NCBI GenBank assembly: GCA_947591315.1
Contig: CANQDD010000002.1
Location: 89,814 to 153,813, forward strand
Source: an uncultured Clostridia bacterium
Lineage (GTDB): Bacteria > Bacillota > Clostridia > UBA1381
DNA: 64,000 nucleotides
Direction: 5' to 3'
Made by a program: the position numbers and the translations under genes. A model generated the notes under the pieces. The model was not told the origin of the DNA. It did no database searches and saw only the letters and a program-made list of their open reading frames with translations. This document shows positions 54,301 to 63,302 of this stretch, piece after piece. Every line of letters starts with the position of its first letter. The first letter of the stretch is position 1.

Positions 54301-57300
54301 TCAGCGTCATCTTCCGTAATAAACTTGTTACTGCTGGTATGCTGTGAAGTCCACTCATCATCCATCGCTCTGAGCTGCGCAACCACATCGGCAGTCAATG
54401 TCGACGGACTTTCTTCAACGGGAGTCGGCGTTGGGGCAGTCTTTTTCACCGCGTTGACCGTAACCTCGCCCTCTGCCGTGTTGTAGTTGCTGCTGTCGGC
54501 CGGCGTAAACACCGCCTCATATTGTGCCGTGCCTTCCGTAACAGCTGTGGAAGTTTCTTTCCATGCAATCGTACCACCCGTGGTTGTCGGCGGCGTAACA
54601 TCCTCAAGCGTCATACCGTCGGTCAACTCAACCTCTACTGTCGGCAAACCCGACGGGAATGTTGACGGCGCCTTCGCGATTGTAACCGTTTGAGGTGTGC
54701 TTTCATAATCAGCATAACCGGTCTTTGTAATTTTAACGGTAACCTTATATGTACCGGCATCCGTCGCGGTTGCAGTATCTTTAAACTCCGCGGCTGTGCC
54801 GTCCTCGCCGTCCTTAACGACCTTATACGTCACGTTATATTCACTAAGATCACTTACGCTGACACTCGTTATAAGCTCCTGTGCCACATCTTTTTGATAT
54901 GTCAAATCGCTCGCCGGTGTAATCGTCACTTTTGAGGGGTCGATTACCTTGTCCTCGCTTATGGTTATGGTAACCGTCTTATAATAAACCTCATAGTTTT
55001 CATTTCTTGTTACCTTAACCGTAACCTGATGAACACCTACATTGGAATATGTCGGGCATGAATCAAGCCAGCTTACCGATCCGGTATCCGATTCCGCCGT
55101 AACACTGCCATCGGCGTATTTAATCTGGTCGCCTTCCTTCGTTGTCGTTGCCGTTATACTATGTTCGCTGCTGTCATGCTCGAACGTACCCGCGCCTTCT
55201 ATTTGAACCTCACTATCGGTAATCGTCGCCTTTTTAACATTTACCGTCACCGTGCCCTCGGCTGTACCTTCGTAATTTGTCATATCATCTGACGTAAATT
55301 CCGCCTGCACCTCATTATCGCCCGCATGAAGGGTAGTTGCGCCGTCTTTCCACGTAATCTTTCCGCCCTCTACATTCGGCGCGGTCACGTCGCTGAGCTT
55401 CATATCATCATGATACACACCGCCCTCAACGGTTTCGATATCCGACGGAAATTCCGGCGTCGCCTTCTTGATTGTAACGTCAACACTGCCTACATCGGAA
55501 TCGGTATGCGTCGCCGCGCCCTCTTCAGTCGGCACAGCTTTATAATAAACTGTATAAGTTTTCGCGTCCCTGCCCTTCGGAGGCGTATCGCTCCATGTGC
55601 CCTGCGCTTCCGGCGACTGATAGTCCGTGCTGTACTGCATCTTACCGCCCGTTGACGCTTCGCCGCCATCTTCAAGCAAATCCTGATCCTCGCCGTTATA
55701 CGTCAAATCCGCCTTTCCCGTCGGCAAGGTTTGCACCGTCAGCGGTGTCTTTGCCACAGTTTTCTTTTGAATAACAATATTGCCGTCCACTACCGCAAGC
55801 TCATTAGTGCCGTCTGCTAACATATCTTTATTGTCACTGCCAACAACACTTTCTATCTGGCTCGTCTGTAACACTGCTTCGGAAAGCGGCTTTGCTAAAA
55901 TTACAGCTTCCGTGAAATCGTCCGTACTGCTATAACCATTTAGCATAATTTTAGGAATCACCGTCTCGGAATCAATGGCAAGAGAGCCTAAAGGCTTACT
56001 TCCTAATCTTACGGAATATTCTTTACCCTCCGGCGCCGTAACCTTTGTCATATTCAACGTTGACGTTTGCTGCTGCATATTTATTGTATAATTGCTGCCG
56101 CCGCTGATTTTTATGTTATTCAAATTCAAGGTTTTATCTGTTCCCACCTCAAACAAAAGAGTTTTGCTGGCTGCTACGGAGCTTAAATATGCCTCATAAC
56201 CGCCTCCGTCTATTGTTATATTATTAGCTGTTATATCACCGTTTGTCAGTCTGTTGCTTACCTCGCTGTTTTTCTTTATCGTAATCGTATCGTTTGCCGC
56301 TGCATTTGTAACCGCTGTATATAAATCATCATAATAAGCCTTTGGCGCTTCTCCATTTTGCGCGGTTACGGTTATCCGCGTGTCCTCTGTTGAATATACC
56401 TCCAATTCGTAACAGTTATCCGTGCCGCCCATGCCGTCAACAACAACATAACGATAGTCTTGAGGTGTTCCGGTTTCCGTCGTTTTAAATGTTATGTCAT
56501 AGTATGTGTCCGGCGTTCCGTCACCGTTTGTTATAGTCTGAGTTACGGGCTTATCGTAATTTGTATCTATCAACATCTGGGTATTTGCATTATTAGCTCT
56601 GAACCAGTTACTGCTTTCAAGGCTCGATTCTGTAAGTCCGTTTTCCTTTAACAGCGCATAAAGCATTGTCCCGCCTGTACCGGATTTTATTTTTAACGCC
56701 GTAACCGGAAGTTCCTTACCTAAATCAATTATAACAAGATGCCCATTTCCCGGTACAACACCATCGGCTACAGAATCATTATGTAGATTTGATACATTTA
56801 CATCCGATGCGGAGTTCTTTTTCTCAACTGTATACTTCTCATTATTTTTATTATTCGTGGTTCCTCGTTCCCACTTTACCGCTCCATTCGGCAGTGCGGT
56901 CTTATATCCATACGTTATAGTAAGCGTCGCAGCCGGCGACAGATTATAAGATTTATTTTGTGCTACCCAAACAAAAAATGCATTGTTAGAATTAGCATCA
57001 AATATACTCGTAACATCAGCAACTACCGGATCTGCATCTGTTCCTGCATCATTCGCACTGACAGGTGTTTTGGTAATTGCAGGCGCTATTTTTTCAAAGA
57101 CTGTCTGTGATTGGTAATCTGTCTCTGCAACATAATCGGCAGGGTAAACATCAAATGCTGCGCTATGAAAATTAACATCATTTTTCTTCTTTATCGTAAG
57201 TGTTGCGGAAATAAGGCTGGCACCTTCAGGGATTTCTTGCTTTTCAAATGCATAGTATCCACCTATATAATTAGTGCCATGCACTATTTCAACCTTAGTC

Positions 57301-57524
57301 GTATTCTCCCTAGTGTCAACTTTTGCATTGGTACTACCATGTATATTAGTCCAGCTCTCATCTTGAGCTCTTACTGTAGCCACCAAAGACGCGCTAACAG
57401 TTATTGTATTTCCACTGCCCTCCGGTTCCGCCCCAACAGGAACGGCAAAAGCCGCGAAGCAGCTCGCGGTCATTGCAATCGCCGACAGCATCGCGGTAAA
57501 TTTCTTAAATCCATGCGTTTTCAT
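51357..57524 (-). CDS. Giant secreted multidomain adhesin- or enzyme-like protein, 2055 aa
   Basis: The signal peptide covers about 1-32. A DNRLRE/CBM96-like domain is near the start (VATVRAQDESWTNIHGS) and a second is in the middle (VVAQLRAMDDEWTSQHTSSN). Each is followed by a short beta-helix-like block with NNITIDGGGY- or DNVTIDGDSH-type strands. Many MBG/YDG-type Ig-like repeats follow (LTYNGEDQDL, LVYDGSEQAL, ADITDITVTGYTG). Next come a Pro-rich hinge, a concanavalin-like sandwich and the module ending KAFLWESVETMKPL. No catalytic domain is recognised. The ATG at 57524 is preferred over one overlapping the GGAG site. It is probably a surface binding or scaffold protein. Confidence 0.82.
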   Translation of the reverse strand: MKTHGFKKFTAMLSAIAMTASCFAAFAVPVGAEPEGSGNTITVSASLVATVRAQDESWTNIHGSTNAKVDTRENTTKVEIVHGTNYIGGYYAFEKQEIPEGASLISATLTIKKKNDVNFHSAAFDVYPADYVAETDYQSQTVFEKIAPAITKTPVSANDAGTDADPVVADVTSIFDANSNNAFFVWVAQNKSYNLSPAATLTITYGYKTALPNGAVKWERGTTNNKNNEKYTVEKKNSASDVNVSNLHNDSVADGVVPGNGHLVIIDLGKELPVTALKIKSGTGGTMLYALLKENGLTESSLESSNWFRANNANTQMLIDTNYDKPVTQTITNGDGTPDTYYDITFKTTETGTPQDYRYVVVDGMGGTDNCYELEVYSTEDTRITVTAQNGEAPKAYYDDLYTAVTNAAANDTITIKKNSEVSNRLTNGDITANNITIDGGGYEAYLSSVAASKTLLFEVGTDKTLNLNNIKISGGSNYTINMQQQTSTLNMTKVTAPEGKEYSVRLGSKPLGSLAIDSETVIPKIMLNGYSSTDDFTEAVILAKPLSEAVLQTSQIESVVGSDNKDMLADGTNELAVVDGNIVIQKKTVAKTPLTVQTLPTGKADLTYNGEDQDLLEDGGEASTGGKMQYSTDYQSPEAQGTWSDTPPKGRDAKTYTVYYKAVPTEEGAATHTDSDVGSVDVTIKKATPEFPSDIETVEGGVYHDDMKLSDVTAPNVEGGKITWKDGATTLHAGDNEVQAEFTSDDMTNYEGTAEGTVTVNVKKATITDSEVQIEGAGTFEHDSSEHSITATTTKEGDQIKYADGSVTAESDTGSVSWLDSCPTYSNVGVHQVTVKVTRNENYEVYYKTVTITISEDKVIDPSKVTITPASDLTYQKDVAQELITSVSVSDLSEYNVTYKVVKDGEDGTAAEFKDTATATDAGTYKVTVKITKTGYADYESTPQTVTIAKAPSTFPSGLPTVEVELTDGMTLEDVTPPTTTGGTIAWKETSTAVTEGTAQYEAVFTPADSSNYNTAEGEVTVNAVKKTAPTPTPVEESPSTLTADVVAQLRAMDDEWTSQHTSSNKFITEDDADANKIETTARNHFGAFYSFGAVSLPEGATVTKATLSVYQGDSKFSGKPFVVKKTDNPADISKIEDVFNAAANAKNSGAEIGTTTMYEPDDKTYRTETLDVTNYFTEGERNSYLLYNADATDNNRQLSRKAELVIEFTTSGSEDKYVAEVIPADGGVGNKYETFKDAIAAVQEGETIKLLDDVTIDRMIFGGTAYSSGHTDQCNIDNVTIDGDSHTITSDGTKDMLFEADNKTLTFKNVTLEGGNKYTINAKNKAEIHLQGVTITPASGKVGLNMSTQTTLYADSATTINGLNYNNAAAPDGGTVIVNKEGDTNLTIEVAGAFTYGVPEEYTSGTLEVDGNGNLAVPAPAQPLTVETVPTAITDLVYDGSEQALVNEGAASAGGKIVYSLTGSGDWQDTVPTGTDAETYTVYYKAVAADSAQADKYIESAVGQVEVTIAKADIPSTAYTITGDGTFKVGSGSHTLEVTAAGFTVEYAEGDYSAAEPEEWLETCPSYGDDDLGEHKITVKLSNKNYNDLKVVRTITITDKEPITEVTVTAAEDLVYTGAAQELVSVTGENLGEYTITYYLDDVQQDGVPTGTNAGEYKVKVTVERDGYSTITLEKTVTIAKADITDITVTGYTGNVDGEAHGVTIEGDTTGYTVQYKTGDGEYSETAPTFKEAGVYTVTVKISRDNYNDLELTATVTLNEVTEPTPEPDYGFDEDYTPEEAPSGPTVYDEGTALEGWFSNNTDTEVTEHVVETKGGKLVMENNKEDEAVPSLWVGTQYAEVEDAAAADRITITFEYTPGSTDSRIYFVSADSDEISNGVDGSTEGIYRTAGGANGLGMTPGKTYDITLDIDNSTHTGQFTVIPKNGVGISLMSVLEPTDLPDGTNAVVFRPAAGATDTIDNFSAELMSTSIAINSVTEAQDGGYKASITATAADGAAVIAAVYRGGACMQVKFVSGDDVTFENAQSGDVIKAFLWESVETMKPLATPAQETIE

Positions 57525-57632
57525 TTCCCGAAGCATCTCCTTTTTAATAAATTCCCTGATTTTATTCTACCTTAATTATACCATACCGCCGACCGTATTT
57601 ACACTGTAAAAAAAGTGAAAACTGTTTGTTTT

Positions 57633-60407
57633 TTACCTGTCCTCCGATTTATACAGCGGTTTCATGTTGTCGTCCCACACATAAATTCTCACCTTGTCCG
57701 CGCCGCTCGGTTTTTCGTATTTGAAATTTAACTGTTCTTCTCCGTTAATCGTCCCCGAATACTTCCTGACGTCGGCGAGCACGGAGCCTTTGTAAGCTGC
57801 CGCGTACACCGTTACGGGAGCAGCCGTTCCCTCGTCGGTCGTCGCCGTCACCGTTATAACGCCGTTCTCGAACGCCACGTCCGTTACCGTCGCCTCACCC
57901 CTCGGCGCGGTGCGGTACAGTACCATGGTCGAGGCGGGCGCGACCTGCGCGGCTGTGCCGTCCTCCGCGCCGTCCGCGGCTTCGCCGAAGTAATAGCTCT
58001 TTCCGCTTATCAGATCCTTATACACGCCGTTAAGCCCCAGCTCCTCATACGGAACGGGATATGACACGTTGTTTTCCCGTCCCATGAGGTTATTGCTGTT
58101 CATTATCACCGCGTAGCCGCCGTAATTCATATACATAAACGCCTCGGCATAGTGATTGACGAATTTTTGATAATTTGCTCCGGCAGCCGTTTTGACGTTC
58201 CAGCCGACCGTCGTCAGCTCGGCGTAGCCGTAGCTGTCGTATTTATCCGTCTTGTGGTGGACGCGCGCGAGATTGTTCATAAGTCCCTGCTGATTGTCCT
58301 TAACTCTTTCGGTATTGTAGTAATCGACGCTTCTTAAAGGATTTCGCCAGTTCAGCGCGAGATAGATTTTATCATCGCCGTTTTTTATAACGACATTCCT
58401 GCCCATTTCGTCCGCCCACGCGTATTCGTCAACCGCGTCGTCCTCCATAATATAATCGTAATCGGCTATGCTCCTTCCCTCAAACGCGTCGGTTATATCG
58501 TCAAAGCCGAGGTAAAGCCTGATAAGCGACAGCGCGTTATCCTCATAATGGGCGTTTGAAGGCTCGTAGCTTGTATGCTCCGCCGTCATTTTGTCGTGCG
58601 CGAGAAAATTGTAAAACGCTTTGAGCGCGGTGTCGTCGCCGAGCGTAAGCGCCGCGTAGCCGTCGAGCACGTACCGCTCCGTTCCGGGGTAATACGCGTT
58701 TCTGTTGCTTGTGATGCCCTCGCTGTAAAGCGTCGGATTGCCGCCTATGCTCGCGTTGGCGGTAAACATGAAATTGTCCGAAGCCTCGTAGGCTTTTTTC
58801 ACAATATCCGCATACTTCGCCGCCTTGTCCGCCGTGAGGTACTGCCCTGCAAGCTCCGCAAGCTGTGACATTTCCTCAAGCGCCATTATGCCGTAATCGC
58901 CGCTGTAACCGCCCTGTATCGAGCCGAAGTTTTCAAGTATAAGACCTTTCGGCGATACCCAGTAGCTTGAACAGCATATATTCGGTTCAAGCCCGAACGC
59001 CATATCGAGCTCGTGCGTTATTTCCGTTTCGTCCCACGCTTTGGAGCTGCCCATTCGTTTAAGCACATTATTGAAACGCAGCGCGGCAATTATGTCAGCC
59101 ATATCCTGGTTGGGCGCGTGTCCCGCGCCGTCGAGCGAGGTGAGATAGTCGCGCGCGGCGGCAGCCATCGTTTCCCACGCGCCTTTGCGGCGCACGGATG
59201 TATCAATATAACCGTCGGCGTCCATGTCTATATATTTATCGAGATCATCGCCGCCGGCTTTAACGTCGTCGTACACCGCGTCGAGCGCGTATGCCGCGCT
59301 GCGTAGTCCGAAGCCGGTGAGGTTACTGCCCGACGCGTTTTTCCTGTCGGGTCCGCCTATCCAGCCGTCACTGCTGAAAAAGCCTCCGTTCTCGCCCTGC
59401 GCCCTGCAAAGGAAATCCATACCCTTTACAATTCTGTCGAGCAATTCCTCCTTTTCCTCCGCGCCGTAACCGAGCGTGTCCGCGTTTTTGTACGCGAGCG
59501 CGAATACTTCATAGCCGTTAAGCGGCGTCATGTTCTGTTTCAGCATACCGTTTGAATTATAGTACGCGCTTTTCCAATTCTCGTCGGTTTTGTCCTTATT
59601 TTTCCAACCCGTTGTGCGCGTTATCATGCCCTCCATGTACGAGGGGTAATTGTCCGCGCCGTATATCTGCCATGATTTAAAGGTGTCCACTGCATCTTTC
59701 GCGTATTGCAAAAGCTGCGCTTTGTATTCGTCGTATGATTTCATCTCCGACTGTGCGGCAGGTGCAAGCTGCCCCGAAACTGCGCCGTACTCCGACGGCT
59801 CAAAATACGGATCCTGCGTCATATACAGCGCGTATATTCCCCTGCTCGGTTCGGTCTGCTCCTTCACCTTGTCCTCGGCATAGTCCGCGCTGCCGCCCGT
59901 TGAGTATATTTTAAGCGTAACCTCCGTTTTACCTTCGGTATAGACCTTTGGAATTATATATGTCGAATATATAAAACCGCCCTCGTACTGCGGAGAACTC
60001 CCTGAAAAATTCAGTTCAACCCAGTCGCGCCTGTCCACAACGCCGCTGTTACGCTCCGGCGGCTTGTCACCGCCGACGTTCATGTTGCCGTCGGTGTCTG
60101 TCAGCCAAAGCATACCGTCGCCCGTGTCGCTTCCCCATAATTTTACCGTGAGATAATTTGTTTTATCGGGGGCGCATTCCATTGTAAACGTCATCGAGCC
60201 GTTCGGGTTCAGGGTACGGAACGTATGCTCCGCGCCGTCAACCGTATTTGTCTGCGGCTCGCTTGCCGCGGTGTACTCGATACAGTCCTGCTCGCTTTCC
60301 GTATTGCCTATATCTATGTATTGCGGCGCGTCGTTTTGCGCATAAACAAAAATAATGTTTGACACGGTAACAGCCAAACATACGATTAAACAGCATATCC
60401 TTTTCAT
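57633..60407 (-). CDS. Secreted predicted toroid-fold carbohydrate enzyme, 924 aa
   Basis: The signal peptide covers about 1-23, a jelly-roll-like domain about 28-205, and a large helical domain about 225-640 with APNQDMAD and GGYSGDYG motifs that match the paralogue at 45099..49091. A heparinase-like beta part follows, and the last 85 residues are the module ending VRIYVWDDNMKPL. The family is not recognised; the layout resembles (alpha/alpha)-toroid polysaccharide lyases. It lies between GH43/GH88 and the 2059-aa protein on one strand, so it probably attacks the same glycan outside the cell. Confidence 0.75.
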   Translation of the reverse strand: MKRICCLIVCLAVTVSNIIFVYAQNDAPQYIDIGNTESEQDCIEYTAASEPQTNTVDGAEHTFRTLNPNGSMTFTMECAPDKTNYLTVKLWGSDTGDGMLWLTDTDGNMNVGGDKPPERNSGVVDRRDWVELNFSGSSPQYEGGFIYSTYIIPKVYTEGKTEVTLKIYSTGGSADYAEDKVKEQTEPSRGIYALYMTQDPYFEPSEYGAVSGQLAPAAQSEMKSYDEYKAQLLQYAKDAVDTFKSWQIYGADNYPSYMEGMITRTTGWKNKDKTDENWKSAYYNSNGMLKQNMTPLNGYEVFALAYKNADTLGYGAEEKEELLDRIVKGMDFLCRAQGENGGFFSSDGWIGGPDRKNASGSNLTGFGLRSAAYALDAVYDDVKAGGDDLDKYIDMDADGYIDTSVRRKGAWETMAAAARDYLTSLDGAGHAPNQDMADIIAALRFNNVLKRMGSSKAWDETEITHELDMAFGLEPNICCSSYWVSPKGLILENFGSIQGGYSGDYGIMALEEMSQLAELAGQYLTADKAAKYADIVKKAYEASDNFMFTANASIGGNPTLYSEGITSNRNAYYPGTERYVLDGYAALTLGDDTALKAFYNFLAHDKMTAEHTSYEPSNAHYEDNALSLIRLYLGFDDITDAFEGRSIADYDYIMEDDAVDEYAWADEMGRNVVIKNGDDKIYLALNWRNPLRSVDYYNTERVKDNQQGLMNNLARVHHKTDKYDSYGYAELTTVGWNVKTAAGANYQKFVNHYAEAFMYMNYGGYAVIMNSNNLMGRENNVSYPVPYEELGLNGVYKDLISGKSYYFGEAADGAEDGTAAQVAPASTMVLYRTAPRGEATVTDVAFENGVITVTATTDEGTAAPVTVYAAAYKGSVLADVRKYSGTINGEEQLNFKYEKPSGADKVRIYVWDDNMKPLYKSEDR

Positions 60408-60439
60408 AACATATCCGCTCCTTTTGAAGTAGGGGGGTA

Positions 60440-60473
60440 GATAGGCGGATTGACTTTCGCGCCTCCGCCTATC
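60440..60473. repeat. Inverted repeat upstream of the 924-aa enzyme gene
   Basis: GATAGGCGGA and TCCGCCTATC are separated by 14 bases. There is no T-run, so it may be an operator or a mRNA leader hairpin, not a terminator. The rest of 60408-60581 is AT-rich and empty. Confidence 0.5.
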
Positions 60474-60581
60474 CGTTGCATAAGTTAAAACTTAAATATT
60501 ATCTTCAATAATATTTTACATGCCTATATATAAAAAATCAACTTTGAAATATTACTTTTATGTTCCAAATTATCGAAAACG

Positions 60582-62153
60582 TCACACACTCCCGTTATCT
60601 TTCTTGTTGTGTTTATATTCAAACCATTCAAATTCCGCGCATTTTTCCTTGCGGTACAAGTCCTGACAGCATATTCCGCACATCGCTCCGGTAAATCCGA
60701 GATGAATATGACGGTCGCTCAAAATATTTATATCCAGTTCAAACCCGACGCTCTTAAAGCCTTCACCGTCGTTGTACGCAAACAGCAGCCTGCCGCCGTC
60801 GATTGTTCCGCGAAGCTCGACGGGCGTATTTTCTTTTATCGCGATCGGCTCCTTCATCGGGTAGTACATTTTACCGTTGTCGCAGGTCAAGACATAAATT
60901 TCCTTCGCCTTTGTCAGATTGTTCCGCGATACGTACAGATAGTGCCAGTGGCACGTATCGTATATGAATACAAGTCCCGCGAGGTGCTTTTCCCATTCCG
61001 GCTCAAATGTGAGTTTTGTCGTCACCGTGACGTGCGCGCTGTCAATGCGCCGCGCGATGAGCGACTGGTCGAAACGGCTGTTCAAGCCGTCCGCGCCGCG
61101 CAGCACGAGTCCTTTTTCGTTAAATGATACAAATGCTTCCGCAGGTCGGCGCAGCGAGTGAAAGTCGCCCGACAGCTTGCCCTCGGTGAAATCGTAGAAA
61201 CGGTCGTCCGTTTTTTCTTCTCCTTCGGTCACGCCCTTCGGCAGCGGCACGCTCATGTACGGATTTTCGCCGCCCTGCGACAATCTGAGCCAGCCGTCAT
61301 CCGTCCATTCAACCTTTTGTATCGAGGTCTCGCGTCCGAAAATGCTGCAATCGCCGCTTGAATAGCGCGTCGCGAGATGTACCATATACAATTCGCCCTC
61401 GGGAGTATCGACAATATCCGCGTGTCCCGCGGTTTGCAGCGGCAGCGACGGATTATCGCGCGAATGGAGCAGTATATGAGGATCGTCCTCCCACGGCCCG
61501 AAAAGGCTTTTGCTTCTCGAAAGCTGCGCGCTGTGACGTTCACCCGTGCCGCCCTGCGCCTTTAACAGGTAATACGTTCCGTTTATGTTGTATATGTGCG
61601 AGCCCTCCACAAGCTCTCCGTGCGGCTCGGTATAGATTTTATAAATATCCCCGACAAGCCGCTTTGAGATTGGGTCGTATTCCTGGAGCCGCAGACCGTT
61701 GAACCGCTGATTTTCGCGGTAGTGGTTGTCAAGGCTTAAGAGCCATTTCCTGCCGTCCGCGTCGTGGAACATTGACGGGTCGAAGCCGAGCGAATTGAGA
61801 TAAACCGGCTCAGACCATTCGCCGTTTATATCGTCTGTCGTTATGAGATAATTCTCGTTCTGCATCATAGGTCCGCGCTCGCGCACGTTCGTGTAAACAA
61901 GATAAACCGTTTTCCCATCATACGACAGATCCGGCGCCCATATTCCTCCGCCGTCGGGAACGCCGGTCAAATCGAGCAGCGATTTTTGATTGAGAGGACG
62001 CGAATGGAGCGTCCAGTCCTTCAAATTTTTTGACGTGTATATGCACACGCCGGGCCACCACTCGAACGTGGACGTCGCTATATAGTAATCCTCCCCTATC
62101 CTTATGATTGTAGGGTCGGGGTTAAAGCCTTTTAAGATTGGATTTTCAATCAT
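60582..62153 (-). CDS. GH43 glycosidase (beta-xylosidase/arabinofuranosidase-like), cytoplasmic
   Basis: This 523-aa protein has a five-bladed propeller (about 1-310) and a C-terminal beta-sandwich (about 330-515), the GH43_11-type beta-xylosidase layout. The three acidic residues are visible: Asp13 in FNPDPT, the Asp in GFDPSMF (about 122) and the Glu in LVEGSHIY (about 177). There is no signal peptide, so it trims imported oligosaccharides. GAGGAAA precedes the ATG. It follows the GH88 gene after 18 bases, in one operon. Confidence 0.92.
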   Translation of the reverse strand: MIENPILKGFNPDPTIIRIGEDYYIATSTFEWWPGVCIYTSKNLKDWTLHSRPLNQKSLLDLTGVPDGGGIWAPDLSYDGKTVYLVYTNVRERGPMMQNENYLITTDDINGEWSEPVYLNSLGFDPSMFHDADGRKWLLSLDNHYRENQRFNGLRLQEYDPISKRLVGDIYKIYTEPHGELVEGSHIYNINGTYYLLKAQGGTGERHSAQLSRSKSLFGPWEDDPHILLHSRDNPSLPLQTAGHADIVDTPEGELYMVHLATRYSSGDCSIFGRETSIQKVEWTDDGWLRLSQGGENPYMSVPLPKGVTEGEEKTDDRFYDFTEGKLSGDFHSLRRPAEAFVSFNEKGLVLRGADGLNSRFDQSLIARRIDSAHVTVTTKLTFEPEWEKHLAGLVFIYDTCHWHYLYVSRNNLTKAKEIYVLTCDNGKMYYPMKEPIAIKENTPVELRGTIDGGRLLFAYNDGEGFKSVGFELDINILSDRHIHLGFTGAMCGICCQDLYRKEKCAEFEWFEYKHNKKDNGSV

Positions 62154-62171
62154 TTTATTTTCCTCGATTCA

Positions 62172-63302
62172 TCACCAGAACAGCATTGTGTTTCCTCTTA
62201 ATTTGTAGATTGCTTCGATAAAGAAGTAATCGCCGTAAATGATCGGCGCGTGCCGTCCCATTTCGCGGCACACATACGCCTCCGTACCCATTTGGAGAAT
62301 TGAGTCCTCGCCGTCCGACCAGTCGCAGTATTTTTCCTCGAGAGCCTTTAAAATCTTAAGCGCCGCGTTCAGATACGTTTTTTTCTCGAATTCGCCGACG
62401 CAGTTCGCTATCTCTATAAGACCGCACGCGGCGCACGCCGCCGCTGTTGTGTCTATAAGCACAGGTTCCTCCGGCGCACGGAAATCAACAAGCGGAATAT
62501 AATCAGTGTCCGCGATACACGCGATAAAGTAGTGCGCCACGCGCTTCGCCGCGTCGAGATACTCCTGCTTGCCCGTGTGGATATAGCTTAAAACAAAGCC
62601 GTAAATCGCCCAGCTCTGACCTCTCGACCACGACGAGCCGACCTCATATCCCTGTCCGCCGAAGCTCTCTATTACCTCGCCGTTCGTCGGATCGAGGCTC
62701 ACGATATGATTTACCGAGCCGTCCGGACGAATATGCGTCCTCAGCACCGTATCGGCGTGATTTTCGGCGATATAGCGGTAGCGGTCGTCGTTATGCTCCT
62801 TCGCCGCCCAGTAGAGTAGCGGAATATTCATCATGCTGTCGATTATTACCCAGCCGTTGTGGTCGTCGTTCCACGAGCGGATAAACTTACCCGCCGCGTT
62901 GTAGCGCGACGCGAGCATATTCGCAGCGTAGATAGTGCGCAGGCGCGATTTTTTATTGCCCGTCAGCCGATAGTCAACGCCGCTCGAAATGTGCCACATA
63001 AATCCCACGTCGTGATGAAGCAAATCGTAAATTTCAAACGCTCCGTCAAGCAGCTTTTCCGCGTTTTCGGCTGTGATTTTGTACTCCTCGTTTTTTGTAT
63101 CCTCGTACATCAGCCACATCATGCCGGACCAAAAACCGTTTGTCCACCACGTTATGTCCTTTTCGACCATATTGTCGTGAACGCCGTTTTCGGTTGTGTA
63201 CGGGATTTTGTTACGTGATTTGACGCATACCTTTCGGAGCTTCTTATCGAGCTTCTCCCACACGCCGTCAACCCATTTTCTGTTTTCCTCGGTTATATTC
63301 AT
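62172..63302 (-). CDS. GH88 unsaturated glucuronyl hydrolase
   Basis: This 376-aa (alpha/alpha)6 enzyme removes the unsaturated uronic acid left at the end of oligosaccharides by a polysaccharide lyase. Likely catalytic aspartates are Asp98 (LLHHDVGFMWH) and Asp155 (WVIIDSMMNIP), and GSSWSRGQSWAIYG is a family hallmark. It has no signal peptide, so it is cytoplasmic. The start overlaps the end of the upstream lyase-like gene by four bases behind GGGGAGG, so translation is coupled. Its presence says the locus handles a lyase-cut, uronate-containing polymer (glycosaminoglycan or acidic plant glycan). Confidence 0.93.
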   Translation of the reverse strand: MNITEENRKWVDGVWEKLDKKLRKVCVKSRNKIPYTTENGVHDNMVEKDITWWTNGFWSGMMWLMYEDTKNEEYKITAENAEKLLDGAFEIYDLLHHDVGFMWHISSGVDYRLTGNKKSRLRTIYAANMLASRYNAAGKFIRSWNDDHNGWVIIDSMMNIPLLYWAAKEHNDDRYRYIAENHADTVLRTHIRPDGSVNHIVSLDPTNGEVIESFGGQGYEVGSSWSRGQSWAIYGFVLSYIHTGKQEYLDAAKRVAHYFIACIADTDYIPLVDFRAPEEPVLIDTTAAACAACGLIEIANCVGEFEKKTYLNAALKILKALEEKYCDWSDGEDSILQMGTEAYVCREMGRHAPIIYGDYFFIEAIYKLRGNTMLFW

